The position numbers were made by a program, and so were the translations under genes. From an uncultured Prevotellaceae bacterium (GTDB taxonomy: Bacteria; Bacteroidota; Bacteroidia; Bacteroidales; Bacteroidaceae): a stretch of 64,000 nt of DNA. The stretch's first letter is position 1. Every line of letters starts with the position of its first letter. The stretch covers positions 1-64,000 of the forward strand of contig CAMIYC010000013.1 of NCBI GenBank assembly GCA_946402905.1, read 5' to 3'. This document shows positions 1 to 10,044 of the stretch, one piece after another. The notes under the pieces are model-generated. The model was not told the DNA's origin. It was given only the letters and a program-made list of their open reading frames with translations, and searched no databases.

Positions 1-126
<126 letters not shown>

Positions 127-415
127 TAAAATAATGTATCGTAAACGCATTTCCGCAACTCCCAAAAAAGGAAGGGCGGAGCGTCTTTCTCTGTCTCCAG
201 GACGCCTCCGTATTCCAAGTCTAAAGGAAACCTGTCTCTTTCCTGTATCACAAAAAAATATGACGGTCTCTCTTGTCTACCCTCGCCCCATGGCGGCACC
301 CTAAAGCGCGAGCCCTGAGGCGTGACTTCTTGTACTACTTATATGTCTTATGTAAATCTATCAAAGAACGATTTCTTTTTCAACTGCACTACTTTTTTCT
401 CAAGCGCAGCGAATG

Positions 416-447
416 CAAAGGTACGGCGATATTCCGGACCTTGCAAA
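416..447 (-). promoter_or_regulatory. rrn operon promoter (Bacteroidetes type)
   Basis: On the minus strand a -33 element TTTG (444-447) is separated by exactly 20 bases from the -7 element TACCTTTG (416-423), matching the Bacteroidetes primary-sigma consensus. It would start transcription near 410, giving a leader of roughly 280 nt before 16S. Positions 127-410 hold no gene that I can support and are best read as the rRNA leader. Confidence 0.75.
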
Positions 448-529
448 TTTTTCAGCACTTTTTTTTCGAAAATGACGAAAATTTTCGGGATTCTTGACAT
501 AATCCGGTCAAAAACCCCGAAAACATCAA

Positions 530-2848
530 CTATTCGTATACATCTTCAATTCCATTTTCGAATTTTGAAGGATTGTCGTCACAAGTGTCGAAGTCCTTTG
601 GTATATCGAATTTGGCAGAAGGATCGTAGGTGAGACTTGCGTCGGCATACACCTTTCTCATATACTTGGCCCATATAGGTAGTGCAGCGGTAGCCCCCTG
701 TCCCATTCTTGTAGAATAGAAGTGTATATCACGGTCTTCTCCTCCTACCCAGCATCCGCTCACCAGTTCTGGCGTGATGCCCATGAACCATGCGTCAGCA
801 TTCTCATTGGTTGTTCCGGTTTTTCCACCCACTTCTCCTGTGATGCCGTTTCCTCTCACCCGGCTGGCGGTACCACCATCGACGACCCCTCTGAGGAGTT
901 CGATCATCTTGAATGAGCTGGCCTCGGAGATGACCTCGTTGAACCTTGGCTGGAAATTGGCCAGGATATTTCCCTCACTATCTTCAATACGTGTGACCAT
1001 CAACGGTGCGCACCTGATGCCATGGTTGGCAAAAGTGGTGTAAGCGCTGACCATTTCGCCTACGGTGACCTCGCATGGTCCCAGACACAGGGCCATCGTG
1101 GCTTTGATGTTGGGATTGTTGAGGCCGTATTTATGTAGGAGGTCGACAAGAGAACGCGGGCTGAACTTGCTCATCAAATATGCGGAAATCCAGTTATTTG
1201 ACTGCTGTAGTCCCCATTTGAGTGTGACCATGGCTCCATATCTCGCACGGCTGCCGTTACGCGGAGTCCATGTGCCTCCTGTCTCAAGTCTGTAAGTCTG
1301 CATTCTGTTGGGAGCCACATCACAAGGTGTGAACCCATTCTCCATAGCCAGGGAATATAAATAAGGTTTGATCGTTGACCCCACCTGCCTTCTTCCGACC
1401 ATAGCCATGTCGTACTGGAAATGCTGATAGTCGGGTCCACCCACATAGGCTTTGACCGCACCTGTCTTGGCGTCCATACTTACGAACCCAGACCTGAGAT
1501 ACTGCTTGTAGTATTTGATCGAATCAAGCGGGCTCATCACCTTGACCACATCCCCATTGTATGTGAAGACAGTCATTTCGACAGGCGTATCAAATGCTTT
1601 TTTGATGTCCTCCTCCGATGCTCCCGCCGCTTTCATGACCTGATATCTGTGACTTTGGCGGATGGCTCTATTCATCACACGCTCATAATCCTGACGTGAC
1701 ATGGAACTGGCAAAGGGTTTTTTGGAGCTTCCCCTGACCTGTGCGTTGAATGCCGGCTGCAAGGTCTGCGACAGGTGCTCGCATACGGCCTCCTCGGCAT
1801 ATCTCTGCATTCTTGTGTCGATGGTGGTATAAATTCTCAGTCCGTCTGTATTCACGCTATAAGGGTGTCCGCCTCTGCGTGTATTCTTGTTGCACCATCC
1901 GAAGAGAGGATCTTCGACCCATGCGATGGAATCGATGACAAACTGTGCTTTTTTCCACTCCGGGTAATCATCAGATTCCGGTTTTTTCGCCATCATATAC
2001 TGCCGCAGATATTCGCGGAAATAAGGAGCGATGCCAGCCAGATTTTCCCTGTCGCCCGACGGATGGAAATTGAGTTTCATGGGTTCGGTCATGTACTTTC
2101 TGGCCTCCTCCTCGTTGATGTATCCGGCCTTGAACATCTGTGAAAGCACGATATTACGCCTTTCGAGCGATCTGGACGGATATCTGACGGGATTGTAGAA
2201 AGAGGGATTCTTGCAGAGTCCGACGATGGTGGCAGCCTCAGTGACAGAGAGATTTTTTGGATCCTTATTAAAATAGGTTTTCGCTGCGCTTTTTACACCG
2301 ATAGCATTGTGGAGGAAGTCAAAATAGTTGAGATACATGGTAATGATCTCCTCCTTTGTGAAGTTCTTCTCCAGTTTGATGGAGATGATCCACTCGATGG
2401 GCTTCTGGAATAGTCTCTCCAATTTGTTATGAGCCACTTCCGAATACAGTTGCTTGGCCAGCTGCTGTGTGATAGTCGACCCACCGCCAGCGCTTTCGTT
2501 TCCCATGAGTCCGCGCTTGACGACTGCTCTTGAGAGAGCTTTGAAATCGATGCCCGAGTGCTCATAAAAACGCTCATCCTCTGTAGCTATCAGCGCATTG
2601 ATAACATGGGGTGAGATATTATGAAACTCTGTGGAAATACGGTTTTCCCTGCTTGAGGAATATGTTCCCATGAGCTTGCCATCGGCAGAATAGACCTGAG
2701 ATGAATACCTGCTGATAGGATTCTGCAAGTCTTCCATATCAGGCATATAGCCCACCCAACCATTCCAAATACCAATAGTGCCACCTATTGTCACCAAAAC
2801 GACACCTATAAGAATGCCCCACAGGATCTGTACAAATTTTCTTCTCAT
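530..2848 (-). CDS. Class A penicillin-binding protein (PBP1A-type), bifunctional glycosyltransferase/transpeptidase
   Basis: It polymerises lipid II into glycan strands and cross-links the peptides in the periplasm. The 772-residue protein has a short basic N-terminus and one membrane anchor (about residues 6-28). The GT51 domain carries the EDERFYEHSGID motif (catalytic Glu near residue 90) and GGGSTITQQLAKQL (121-134). The transpeptidase domain shows the active-site Ser in GSTIKP (Ser 491), the SNN triad (550-552) and KTGTT (676-680). All catalytic motifs are intact and the length is normal for the family. The start ATG follows an A-rich stretch; a possible -7 box (TAATTTTG) lies at 2919-2926 on the minus strand. 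It appears monocistronic, between the rRNA promoter and a GH31 gene. The exact family name (mrcA or ponA) cannot be fixed from sequence alone. Confidence 0.95.
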   Translation of the reverse strand: MRRKFVQILWGILIGVVLVTIGGTIGIWNGWVGYMPDMEDLQNPISRYSSQVYSADGKLMGTYSSSRENRISTEFHNISPHVINALIATEDERFYEHSGIDFKALSRAVVKRGLMGNESAGGGSTITQQLAKQLYSEVAHNKLERLFQKPIEWIISIKLEKNFTKEEIITMYLNYFDFLHNAIGVKSAAKTYFNKDPKNLSVTEAATIVGLCKNPSFYNPVRYPSRSLERRNIVLSQMFKAGYINEEEARKYMTEPMKLNFHPSGDRENLAGIAPYFREYLRQYMMAKKPESDDYPEWKKAQFVIDSIAWVEDPLFGWCNKNTRRGGHPYSVNTDGLRIYTTIDTRMQRYAEEAVCEHLSQTLQPAFNAQVRGSSKKPFASSMSRQDYERVMNRAIRQSHRYQVMKAAGASEEDIKKAFDTPVEMTVFTYNGDVVKVMSPLDSIKYYKQYLRSGFVSMDAKTGAVKAYVGGPDYQHFQYDMAMVGRRQVGSTIKPYLYSLAMENGFTPCDVAPNRMQTYRLETGGTWTPRNGSRARYGAMVTLKWGLQQSNNWISAYLMSKFSPRSLVDLLHKYGLNNPNIKATMALCLGPCEVTVGEMVSAYTTFANHGIRCAPLMVTRIEDSEGNILANFQPRFNEVISEASSFKMIELLRGVVDGGTASRVRGNGITGEVGGKTGTTNENADAWFMGITPELVSGCWVGGEDRDIHFYSTRMGQGATAALPIWAKYMRKVYADASLTYDPSAKFDIPKDFDTCDDNPSKFENGIEDVYE

Positions 2849-2975
2849 TTTTTATAAAAAAGCCATCAGCCCCCATCATAAGAGGAAGATGAGTGATCTA
2901 TTGTTAGAAATGTCGCTGCAAAATTACATATTATTTTTTTAAAAACATCATAACCACTGGAAATAAGATGTCAAT

Positions 2976-5528
2976 TCAGAATTTCACCTTGATTTTTTTG
3001 CCTTTGAAAGAGACGGTTTTCGATTTTTCTCCCGGCAATACGACGCTGAAGTTCCTGTTTTGTGCGAAGTCCTTACACGAATGAAGAGCTGAGATCGTGA
3101 GCACTCGTTTGCGGTCATTCCATTGGAACGAGACGAGGCTGTACTCCCCTTTTGCGTCGTCACTACTCACGCCATCATCCTCGTACAATGTGAAGCTTGC
3201 GTCGGCTCCCGGAAAGACCTTCACTTCGTAGGGCTCACTGACGGCCTGAGCGGTATATTGCCTTTCGGGACCAAGTATGACGATGGAGCCCCCCTTGGCG
3301 AAGACGGGGATATGCGCCTTGTCGACAGGCACGCTCACCACTTTTGCCCCCTGATACCATGATCCGGTGTTGAAATCATACCATCCGGCCTTGTTGTCGG
3401 GCAGGTAAGTACTCCACTCCCCCACCGCTGGCTGTGTGACAGGACTGACGAGCAAGGCTTTCCCGAACATATATTCACCATTCTGTCTCAGCGCCTGCTT
3501 GTCTGCCGGGAAGTCGAATATGAGCGGCCTCATGAGTGTCGCCCCCTTCGAAGAGACTTCATAGGCATTGGAATAGATATAGGGTAGCAGCCGATACCTC
3601 TGGCTCAGACATCCTGCGATAATTTCCTTGGCTTCCGGGCCGTAATTCCAAGGCTCGGTATTGCTCATATACCCGTGTACGCGCATGAGAGGCAGGTATA
3701 CAGCCGTCTCTATCCAACGGAGCATCCGCTCTATGTAGTCATTGTCGGCATACTGGTTTTGAGGTCTGAAGAAGCCACCGGCATCGTATGTCCACCAAGG
3801 TATTCCCGCGGCCTGCAGTCCTAATCCCGCTGTAATCTGCCTGCGAAGTGTCTCCCAGTCGTTGCCGACATCCCCCGACCATAGTACTGAACCGTACCTT
3901 TGTATGCCCGGGAACCCACAGCGCGTGAGTATCATCGGCCTCGAACCCGGCCTGTCGTTCAACAATCCCTCACAGACGGTCTTGTTGACCAACAGCGGAT
4001 ATACATTCCGGAAGACCTCTCCCTGATATTTCCCGTTCATCACTCGCCGCCCCACCAGGTCATCGTTCTCCGGCTCAGTGGCATCCTGCCACCAAGCATC
4101 AATGCCGATGGGCAACAGTCTCTGGCTAAACTGTCTCCAGTAAGCTTTTGCCGCCTCAGGGTTGAAAAAATCTATCCAGTCAGTCTCAGGTATGTAAAAC
4201 CCTTTCTCCTGCATCATGCGTCCCACCTCGGAATTCTTGTCGATTTTGGACCATACGCTCAGCATCAGTCTCATATTCATCCGGTGGAGACTGTCCACCA
4301 TCTGTGCCGGGCGGGGATAGTGGTCTTCGTCAAATCTCATCGAATTCCATCCGTGCTTGCCCCAATACTGCCAGTCCTGCACGATGACATCCACAGGCAA
4401 GTGCTCCTCCCTGAAGCGTCTGGCCGTGGTGAGCAACTCATCCTGCGAATGGAATCGCTCCCTGCAATGTATATACCCCAAGGCCCAGCGTGGCATCATC
4501 GGAGCCTGCCCTGTGGCGTGGCGGTATTCCGCAATCACCTGGTCGGAAGATCCGACAAAGACGGTGTAGTCGACCTGCTGGGCGACGGGAGACCTGAAAA
4601 CAGTCTTATCCTGCACCAATCCATAATACAGCACAGGCTGATCGCCATTGGCCAGCTGTGCCTTGACGGTGTGCCTCCCAGCCTCAAGATGTATGATCTG
4701 CGAAGCTGTCGGCGGCAGCCACAAGTTCTGCATATCCATGACAGTCTTGCCGTCCACACACAGATGGTGTCTCCGTGCCATTTTCTGTCCCACATCGAGC
4801 AAAAGGCTGTACTCTCCGGCCTGAGGTATATCTATCACAGCCTCGAACTCATTTTTCTCGCGCCGTTCCTGCCGTCCGCCCTCTGTCGAAGTGACGTTGA
4901 CGATCTCGACATCGCCCACGGCGGCCGATTTTCGTAACGCCACAGAATGACTTGCGGGATTGAACTCCGTCATGCCGTAATTGTTCCACAACAGTCCGTA
5001 CCCTTTATCTGACACGACCATAGGCACGGCAATTTGCGTATTGACCTGAGTCAGCCTGCGCGACAATCCCCTCACATTGAGGAAGCCATCCTGAAACTGC
5101 CCCAGTCCATAGAGACTTTCATCGCGTGGCGAGACGACAGCCAAAGTAGCCGTCCTGACATCAGCATCGTCCAGTCGATGCGTCGTGAGCTGATGCTGAT
5201 CGGCACAAAACACCGTATGGCCACCCTCATCACAGACGGAGAGCGTCAGCTGCCCTGTATCCACGTTGACACGCATTGACGGCGTGGTCAGCGTCCATAC
5301 ATGGCCATCGTTTTTCACTTTCACCTTGGGAGCTGGCATCTCCTTACACACATATACCCATTCAGGCATCTCCTCCACCGCGCCTTCGTAGTATTGCACA
5401 CGAACGGCCCTATCGCTTATCAGAGTCAGCACCATTGTGCCCTGGCCGAACGGAATGTCAACGGCATGAGTGTCAGGACATGCGAAACATAACAAAAAGG
5501 AAACGAACAGAAGAACTCTCATATACAA
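2976..5528 (-). CDS. Secreted GH31 glycosidase, probable alpha-xylosidase
   Basis: This 850-residue enzyme has an N-terminal export signal (about residues 1-22, MYMRVLLFVSFLLCFACPDT). The GH31 barrel is clear: the catalytic nucleophile is the Asp in WWQDATEPE (residue 482), and the acid/base is the Asp in LWSGDVGNDWETL (553). An N-terminal beta-sandwich contains an inserted region at about 215-310 (VDGKTVMDMQ, LEAGRHTVKAQL) that resembles the PA14-type insert of Bacteroides and Cellvibrio GH31 alpha-xylosidases active on xyloglucan oligosaccharides. Alpha-xylosidase is therefore inferred over alpha-glucosidase. A second in-frame ATG two codons later could be the start. It is transcribed alone, divergently from pyrB. 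The xylan/arabinan/pectin enzymes elsewhere in the window suit the same plant-cell-wall lifestyle. Confidence 0.88.
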   Translation of the reverse strand: MYMRVLLFVSFLLCFACPDTHAVDIPFGQGTMVLTLISDRAVRVQYYEGAVEEMPEWVYVCKEMPAPKVKVKNDGHVWTLTTPSMRVNVDTGQLTLSVCDEGGHTVFCADQHQLTTHRLDDADVRTATLAVVSPRDESLYGLGQFQDGFLNVRGLSRRLTQVNTQIAVPMVVSDKGYGLLWNNYGMTEFNPASHSVALRKSAAVGDVEIVNVTSTEGGRQERREKNEFEAVIDIPQAGEYSLLLDVGQKMARRHHLCVDGKTVMDMQNLWLPPTASQIIHLEAGRHTVKAQLANGDQPVLYYGLVQDKTVFRSPVAQQVDYTVFVGSSDQVIAEYRHATGQAPMMPRWALGYIHCRERFHSQDELLTTARRFREEHLPVDVIVQDWQYWGKHGWNSMRFDEDHYPRPAQMVDSLHRMNMRLMLSVWSKIDKNSEVGRMMQEKGFYIPETDWIDFFNPEAAKAYWRQFSQRLLPIGIDAWWQDATEPENDDLVGRRVMNGKYQGEVFRNVYPLLVNKTVCEGLLNDRPGSRPMILTRCGFPGIQRYGSVLWSGDVGNDWETLRRQITAGLGLQAAGIPWWTYDAGGFFRPQNQYADNDYIERMLRWIETAVYLPLMRVHGYMSNTEPWNYGPEAKEIIAGCLSQRYRLLPYIYSNAYEVSSKGATLMRPLIFDFPADKQALRQNGEYMFGKALLVSPVTQPAVGEWSTYLPDNKAGWYDFNTGSWYQGAKVVSVPVDKAHIPVFAKGGSIVILGPERQYTAQAVSEPYEVKVFPGADASFTLYEDDGVSSDDAKGEYSLVSFQWNDRKRVLTISALHSCKDFAQNRNFSVVLPGEKSKTVSFKGKKIKVKF

Positions 5529-5691
5529 AACTTATTATTTTATCAGCAAAATTACGAATATTTGTGTGTGAATGCAAAAGAAACGCCCCAAAAACTCCAT
5601 TTCCCATCTACTTTTCCTCCCGAAACCTTCAGAATCACAAAAAAAATGCTTATCTTCGCAGTCGAAAAGAACAATTCAATGCAATGGCACT

Positions 5692-6639
5692 ATGAACAGA
5701 CATAACTTCGTGACGATAGCCGACTTGTCAAAAGAGAAAATACTCTATATGATCAAGATGGCAGAAGAGTTCAGAAAGCACCCCAACCGTGAGATTCTCA
5801 AAGGCAAGATTGTAGCCACCCTTTTCTATGAGCCCTCTACGCGCACCCGCCTGAGTTTTGAGACCGCAGCCAACCGTTTAGGCGCCAAGGTGATCGGTTT
5901 TTCAGACGCCAAGGCCTCCAGCGTCTCCAAGGGTGAGACGCTTAAAGACACTATCCTGATGGTATCCAACTATGCCGATGTGATAGCCATGCGCCATTAT
6001 ATCGAGGGTGCCGCCCAGTATGCCAGCGAGATCTCTCCCGTCCCCATCATCAATGCCGGCGACGGAGCCCACCAGCATCCCTCTCAGTGTATGCTCGACT
6101 TGTTTACCATCTACCAGACACAGGGCACTCTTGAGAACCTGAACATTTATCTTGTGGGAGACCTGAAATACGGCCGTACGGTCCACTCGCTGCTGATGGC
6201 GATGCGCCATTTCAGCCCCACCTTCCATTTCATCGCCCCCGAAGAATTGTCGATGCCCATGGAATACAAGCTCTACTGCACCGAGCACGGCATCAACTAC
6301 ACCGAGCACACTGCCTTCAACGAAGACATCATCTCCGATGCCGACATCATCTACATGACCCGCGTCCAGAAGGAGCGTTTCTCCGACTTGATGGAATACG
6401 AGCGGGTGAAGAACGTGTATATCCTGAAGGCCGACATGCTGGGCAAAGCGAAACCCAACATGAAGATCCTGCACCCCCTACCCCGTGTGAATGAAATCAA
6501 CTACGACGTAGACGAGGATCCACATGCCTATTATATCCAGCAGGCCCAGAACGGCCTTTACGCCCGTGAGGCCATCATCTGCGACGTGCTTGGCATCAGC
6601 ATAGACGACGTAATCAACGACCCAACCATCATAGACTGA
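5692..6639 (+). CDS. pyrB: Aspartate carbamoyltransferase, catalytic subunit
   Basis: It joins carbamoyl phosphate and L-aspartate, the committed step of pyrimidine synthesis. The 315-residue protein has the carbamoyl-phosphate motif [11 protein letters not shown] near residues 45-55, [12 protein letters not shown] and the HPLPRVNEI motif near the C-terminus, as in OTCase/ATCase enzymes. The frame is open for 40 codons further upstream, but the start at MNRHNFV fits family length and the upstream part is unlike the family. A -7-like element TATCTTCG lies at 5652-5659. pyrI follows after 6 bases, so the two ATCase subunits are co-expressed. Confidence 0.96.
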   Translation: MNRHNFVTIADLSKEKILYMIKMAEEFRKHPNREILKGKIVATLFYEPSTRTRLSFETAANRLGAKVIGFSDAKASSVSKGETLKDTILMVSNYADVIAMRHYIEGAAQYASEISPVPIINAGDGAHQHPSQCMLDLFTIYQTQGTLENLNIYLVGDLKYGRTVHSLLMAMRHFSPTFHFIAPEELSMPMEYKLYCTEHGINYTEHTAFNEDIISDADIIYMTRVQKERFSDLMEYERVKNVYILKADMLGKAKPNMKILHPLPRVNEINYDVDEDPHAYYIQQAQNGLYAREAIICDVLGISIDDVINDPTIID

Positions 6640-6645
6640 CGCATT

Positions 6646-7101
6646 ATGAACAAGAAAGAACGCCTTGTGGCCGCTATAGAGAACGGCACCGTGATCGACC
6701 ACATCCCCTCGGAGAAGACATTTCAGGTGGTGAGTCTTCTCGGCCTTCAGTCTCTCCCCTCTCCTGTGACTATCGGCTTCAACTACCCCTCAACCAAAGT
6801 TGGCAACAAAGGAATCATCAAGATCAGCAACAAATTTTTCACCGATGCCGAGATATCCCGTCTCTCGGTTGTTGCTCCCAACGTAGTGCTGAATATCATC
6901 CGCGACTATGAGGTGACGGAGAAGAAGACGGTGGAGACGCCTGACGAGCTTCGCGGGATTGTGAGATGCAACAATCCCAAATGCATCACCAACAACGAGC
7001 CGATGCAGACCGTCTTTCACGTAGTGGACAAGAGCCGTGGCATATTGAAATGCCACTACTGCGACAAAGAGCAGGAGATGGACAAAGTAGAAATCATATA
7101 A
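6646..7101 (+). CDS. pyrI: Aspartate carbamoyltransferase, regulatory subunit
   Basis: This 151-residue subunit binds nucleotide effectors in its N-terminal domain and holds the catalytic trimers together through a C-terminal zinc domain. The four zinc ligands are visible: CNNPKC near residues 109-114 and CHYC near 138-141. The N-terminal domain ([19 protein letters not shown]) matches the family start. It sits 6 bases after pyrB and 30 bases before glyA. Its presence implies an E. coli-like allosteric ATCase holoenzyme. Confidence 0.96.
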   Translation: MNKKERLVAAIENGTVIDHIPSEKTFQVVSLLGLQSLPSPVTIGFNYPSTKVGNKGIIKISNKFFTDAEISRLSVVAPNVVLNIIRDYEVTEKKTVETPDELRGIVRCNNPKCITNNEPMQTVFHVVDKSRGILKCHYCDKEQEMDKVEII

Positions 7102-7131
7102 TCATCCAATTAACCATTTTTTGACATAAAC

Positions 7132-8412
7132 ATGAAAAGAGATCAAGAGATTTTCGATCTTATCGAGAGAGAGCATCAACGCCAGCTGAAAGGCATGGAG
7201 CTTATCGCATCAGAGAATTTTGTCAGCGACGAAGTGATGGCAGCGATGGGCAGTTATCTGACCAACAAATATGCCGAAGGCCTGCCCGGAAAGCGTTACT
7301 ACGGAGGTTGCCAAGTGGTCGACCAAGTGGAGGACCTGGCGCGTGAGCGTGTGAAGAAGCTCTTTGATGCAGAATGGGCCAACGTCCAGCCCCACTCCGG
7401 GGCCCAGGCCAACGCTGCCGTGCTGCTGGCCGTGCTTCAGCCCGGCGACACTTTCATGGGTCTCAACCTGGCTCACGGCGGACATCTCTCACATGGTTCG
7501 CTGGTCAACACTTCTGGTATACTCTATAAACCGGTGGGATACAATCTGAGCAAAGAGACCGGCCGCGTAGACTACGACGAGATGGAGCGTCTGGCCCACG
7601 AACACCAGCCCAAGCTCATCATCGGCGGAGGCTCGGCCTACAGCCGCGAGTGGGATTATAAGCGTATGCGAGAGATTGCCGACTCCGTCGGTGCCCTTCT
7701 CATGATTGACATGGCCCACCCCGCCGGCCTGATCGCAGCCGGCCTGCTCGACAATCCTGTGAAATATGCCCACATCGTCACCTCCACCACCCACAAGACT
7801 CTCCGCGGTCCTCGCGGCGGTATCATCCTGATGGGCAAAGACTTTGAGAACCCCTGGGGCAAGACTACTCCCAAGGGCAAAATCAAGATGATGAGCCAGC
7901 TGCTTGACAGCGCCGTGTTCCCCGGCATCCAGGGCGGTCCGCTGGAGCACGTGATAGCCGCCAAGGCCGTTGCCTTCCAAGAGGCGCTGCAGCCCGAGTT
8001 CAAGGCATGGGCCAAGCAGGTGCAGACCAATGCCCGCGTCCTGGCCGAGGAACTGGTGAAGCGCGGTTTCGGCATTGTGAGCGGCGGCACAGACAATCAT
8101 TCCATGCTTGTAGACCTGCGTACGAAATATCCCGACCTGACAGGAAAGGTGGCAGAGAATGCCCTTGTAGCAGCCGACATCACCGTCAACAAGAATATGG
8201 TGCCTTTTGACAGCCGAAGCGCCTTCCAGACCTCCGGCATCCGCCTGGGAACCCCGGCCATCACCACCCGCGGAGCCAAGGAAGACATGATGATTCTCAT
8301 CGCCGACCTGATCGAGGAGGTGCTCAACGCTCCTGAGGACGAGAATGTCATCGCCTCTGTGCGCCAAAAAGTGAACGATACGATGAAGGACTATCCTTTA
8401 TTTGCTTATTAA
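7132..8412 (+). CDS. glyA: Serine hydroxymethyltransferase
   Basis: This PLP enzyme interconverts serine and glycine while charging tetrahydrofolate with a one-carbon unit, feeding purine and thymidylate synthesis. The 426-residue sequence has the N-terminal [10 protein letters not shown] and GKRYYGGCQ motifs, and the PLP lysine in [14 protein letters not shown]. Length is normal. It follows pyrI by 30 bases, so a pyrB-pyrI-glyA transcript is likely, with nucleotide synthesis as the common theme. A perfect 12-bp hairpin begins 16 bases after the stop. Confidence 0.97.
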   Translation: MKRDQEIFDLIEREHQRQLKGMELIASENFVSDEVMAAMGSYLTNKYAEGLPGKRYYGGCQVVDQVEDLARERVKKLFDAEWANVQPHSGAQANAAVLLAVLQPGDTFMGLNLAHGGHLSHGSLVNTSGILYKPVGYNLSKETGRVDYDEMERLAHEHQPKLIIGGGSAYSREWDYKRMREIADSVGALLMIDMAHPAGLIAAGLLDNPVKYAHIVTSTTHKTLRGPRGGIILMGKDFENPWGKTTPKGKIKMMSQLLDSAVFPGIQGGPLEHVIAAKAVAFQEALQPEFKAWAKQVQTNARVLAEELVKRGFGIVSGGTDNHSMLVDLRTKYPDLTGKVAENALVAADITVNKNMVPFDSRSAFQTSGIRLGTPAITTRGAKEDMMILIADLIEEVLNAPEDENVIASVRQKVNDTMKDYPLFAY

Positions 8413-8427
8413 TTCATTCTATATCGC

Positions 8428-8459
8428 ATGAAGGGTATGCCCGCGGACATACCCTTCAT
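8428..8459. terminator. Perfect 12-bp hairpin after glyA
   Basis: ATGAAGGGTATG and CATACCCTTCAT pair perfectly around an 8-base loop (8440-8447). There is no T-run on either side, so it may be an RNA processing or stabilising structure, or a partial attenuator before the next gene, instead of a classical intrinsic terminator. It contains an ATG in frame with the next ORF, which argues against that ATG being the real start. Confidence 0.6.
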
Positions 8460-8496
8460 ACCAAGAAAAACACCATTACGCCCCCACTCACCGCTT

Positions 8497-9021
8497 ATGG
8501 CAAGAAAGACCAGGCCCCGTAAGAGGTCATCAGACGAAAGACAGCTTCAGCTTTTCACCATGGAAGAGATGACTGGTGAGAATGTGTTGTCGCCGTCTAT
8601 CGACCATCCTGACACCGACGAGAACCATTTCGCTGACCACCCTCATGAAATGGATGAGCATCATTTCACTGATAGTTATCATGAGAAAGATGAGCATCAA
8701 GAAATGGATGAGCAAAATGAGATGGATGAACACCGTCTGCTTCAGTCGATGCGCCGTGCGCTAATGATCTTGTCACGGCTGAAGGGGCATCAGATACGTC
8801 TTATCGCCATGGAGTCGGCAACGCTGGCTCAAGAAGGTATCAGTAGCGACCGTGTCTACCGCATACCAGCTCTTGAAGGTATGAGTATGAATGGCTATGA
8901 TTTCCAGGCCCTGTATTATGCGAGTTTTGCCCAAGCGTTCCCGAGCATGATAGACCGCATCAATCTGCCTTTTTCAGATGTGTATGAACAAGCGCTGAGA
9001 CCCCATCAGACCAACTCATAG
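8497..9021 (+). CDS. Hypothetical protein with a QLQLF clamp-binding-like motif and an acidic/His repeat tract
   Basis: I do not recognise a family. With the start at MARKTRP the product is 174 residues; an ATG 69 bases upstream lies inside the glyA hairpin and is less likely. The N-terminus is strongly basic (KTRPRKR). Residues 16-20 read QLQLF, which fits the sliding-clamp (DnaN) binding consensus QLxLF. A tract at about residues 38-78 is made of degenerate repeats of the type HEMDEHHF / EMDEQN / EMDEHR, rich in His, Asp and Glu, and could bind metal. The C-terminal 95 residues look folded and partly helical (MRRALMILSRLKGHQIRLIA). It has no signal peptide or membrane segment, so it is probably cytoplasmic. 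It overlaps the convergent metallo-hydrolase gene by 16 bases. Confidence 0.7.
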   Translation: MARKTRPRKRSSDERQLQLFTMEEMTGENVLSPSIDHPDTDENHFADHPHEMDEHHFTDSYHEKDEHQEMDEQNEMDEHRLLQSMRRALMILSRLKGHQIRLIAMESATLAQEGISSDRVYRIPALEGMSMNGYDFQALYYASFAQAFPSMIDRINLPFSDVYEQALRPHQTNS

Positions 9022-9809
9022 ATGCCGGTCGGAGACTTGCGTTTGAGCACCTCGACCATGAAATCCACTCCAGCGATGATTCCATGTTCACGGAGCACCT
9101 GCTCCACCGTCTTGCGAGCCAGTTCGGGATGATTGTTTTCCTCGCTCAGATGGCAAAGCCAAACCTGCCGCAGTCTTGGCGTGGCATTCTTTGCGAGCAC
9201 CTCACCACACTCCTTATTACTCAGATGGCCTTTCTCGCCAAGAATTCTGCTTTTCAGATAAGCCGGGTATGTGCCCCCCAGCAGCATCTCCACATCATGG
9301 TTGGCTTCGAGCACCAGGTAATTGGCCTCGCCGATATAACGTCTGATTTCGTCAGTGACATGGCCTATATCGGTGATGAGACAGAACACCACTCCCTCGC
9401 AGACAATCTTATAGCCCACATTGTCCGCACTGTCGTGAGGCACATCAAATGGTGTGATCTGGAAATCGCCGAGCGTAAAAGTCGTCCCCTTTTCAATCAC
9501 ACGGGCCAGGTTGCTCTCAATCTTATGCCTCACACAATAATTGTTGAGGATGCCCCGATGCACCTTTGCTGTAGTATACACCGGCAATTTGTAATCATGG
9601 CTGATGCTCCCCACCGACTTCACATGGTCGGCATGGTCGTGTGTGAGGAGTATGCACTTGATTTGCGGCAATGACAGTCCGTAGTCGTGAAAATGCTTTT
9701 TCAACGCCCTGACGCCAATGCCGACATCAATCATCAAACCGCCATTCTCCGTATAAAGGAAATAACAGTTTCCGCTACTGCCGCTACCAAGTGATACAAA
9801 TTTCAGCAT
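9006..9809 (-). CDS. MBL-fold metallo-hydrolase, YycJ/WalJ-like
   Basis: This 267-residue protein belongs to the metallo-beta-lactamase fold. The N-terminus LGSGSSGNCYFL is characteristic of the YycJ/WalJ branch, and the metal-binding motif THDHADH is near residues 56-62. Later metal ligands fit GYKIVCEGVVFCLITDIGH and LEANHD. Family members are linked to DNA processing or cell-wall homeostasis; no specific substrate can be assigned here. There is no export signal. Its 3' end overlaps the opposite gene by 16 bases. The large palindromic element at 9841-10044 lies immediately upstream of its start and may carry or influence its promoter. Confidence 0.88.
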   Translation of the reverse strand: MLKFVSLGSGSSGNCYFLYTENGGLMIDVGIGVRALKKHFHDYGLSLPQIKCILLTHDHADHVKSVGSISHDYKLPVYTTAKVHRGILNNYCVRHKIESNLARVIEKGTTFTLGDFQITPFDVPHDSADNVGYKIVCEGVVFCLITDIGHVTDEIRRYIGEANYLVLEANHDVEMLLGGTYPAYLKSRILGEKGHLSNKECGEVLAKNATPRLRQVWLCHLSEENNHPELARKTVEQVLREHGIIAGVDFMVEVLKRKSPTGIYELV

Positions 9810-9840
9810 CCAACACTCTAATTAATTCCCGAGGCTCCGC

Positions 9841-10044
9841 CTTATAAGGTGTGTTCTATTAATTCTGTTTGATATATAGGCATTATTCTGCTCAATCTGT
9901 TTCGGTCGCTTTTTGTTTTTATTCGGTGCATAGTGTCAAGTCTCATCGGTCGTATAGCCCGCTATACTCCCTCTTCAACTTACACTCTGCACTCGACTAA
10001 AAATCAAAAATCGCCTCGACATAATTAATAGAACCCACCATAAG
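9841..10044. repeat. Large imperfect palindromic element (MITE-like), about 200 bp
   Basis: The outer arms match as inverted repeats: the left edge contains GTTCTATTAATTCTG (9853-9867) and the right edge CATAATTAATAGAAC (10020-10034), 14 of 15 matching. Inner arms continue the pairing (CGCTTTTTGTTTTTATTCGGTGCATAGTGTCAAGT against the complement of ACTTACACTCTGCACTCGACTAAAAATCAAAAATCG). They meet at the core palindrome GTATAGCCCGCTATAC (9952-9967). About 33 bases near 9868-9902 on the left are unpaired. No ORF is present. It lies between two minus-strand genes. It looks like a miniature inverted-repeat element or a long structured RNA; transposase-linked mobility is an inference. Confidence 0.65.

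Noticed and set aside
127..410. Small ORFs in the rRNA leader region
   Set aside because: They overlap the expected rRNA leader, have no conserved features and no separate promoter.
3900..4937. Long plus-strand open frame inside the GH31 gene
   Set aside because: Antisense to the catalytic and PA14-like regions of GH31; composition is typical of a shadow frame, with no motifs or promoter.
7489..8367. Minus-strand open frame of 292 codons over glyA
   Set aside because: Antisense to glyA, which carries all SHMT motifs; His/Gly-rich shadow composition.
9841..10044. Palindromic element considered as a full insertion sequence
   Set aside because: No transposase ORF on either strand; far too short.
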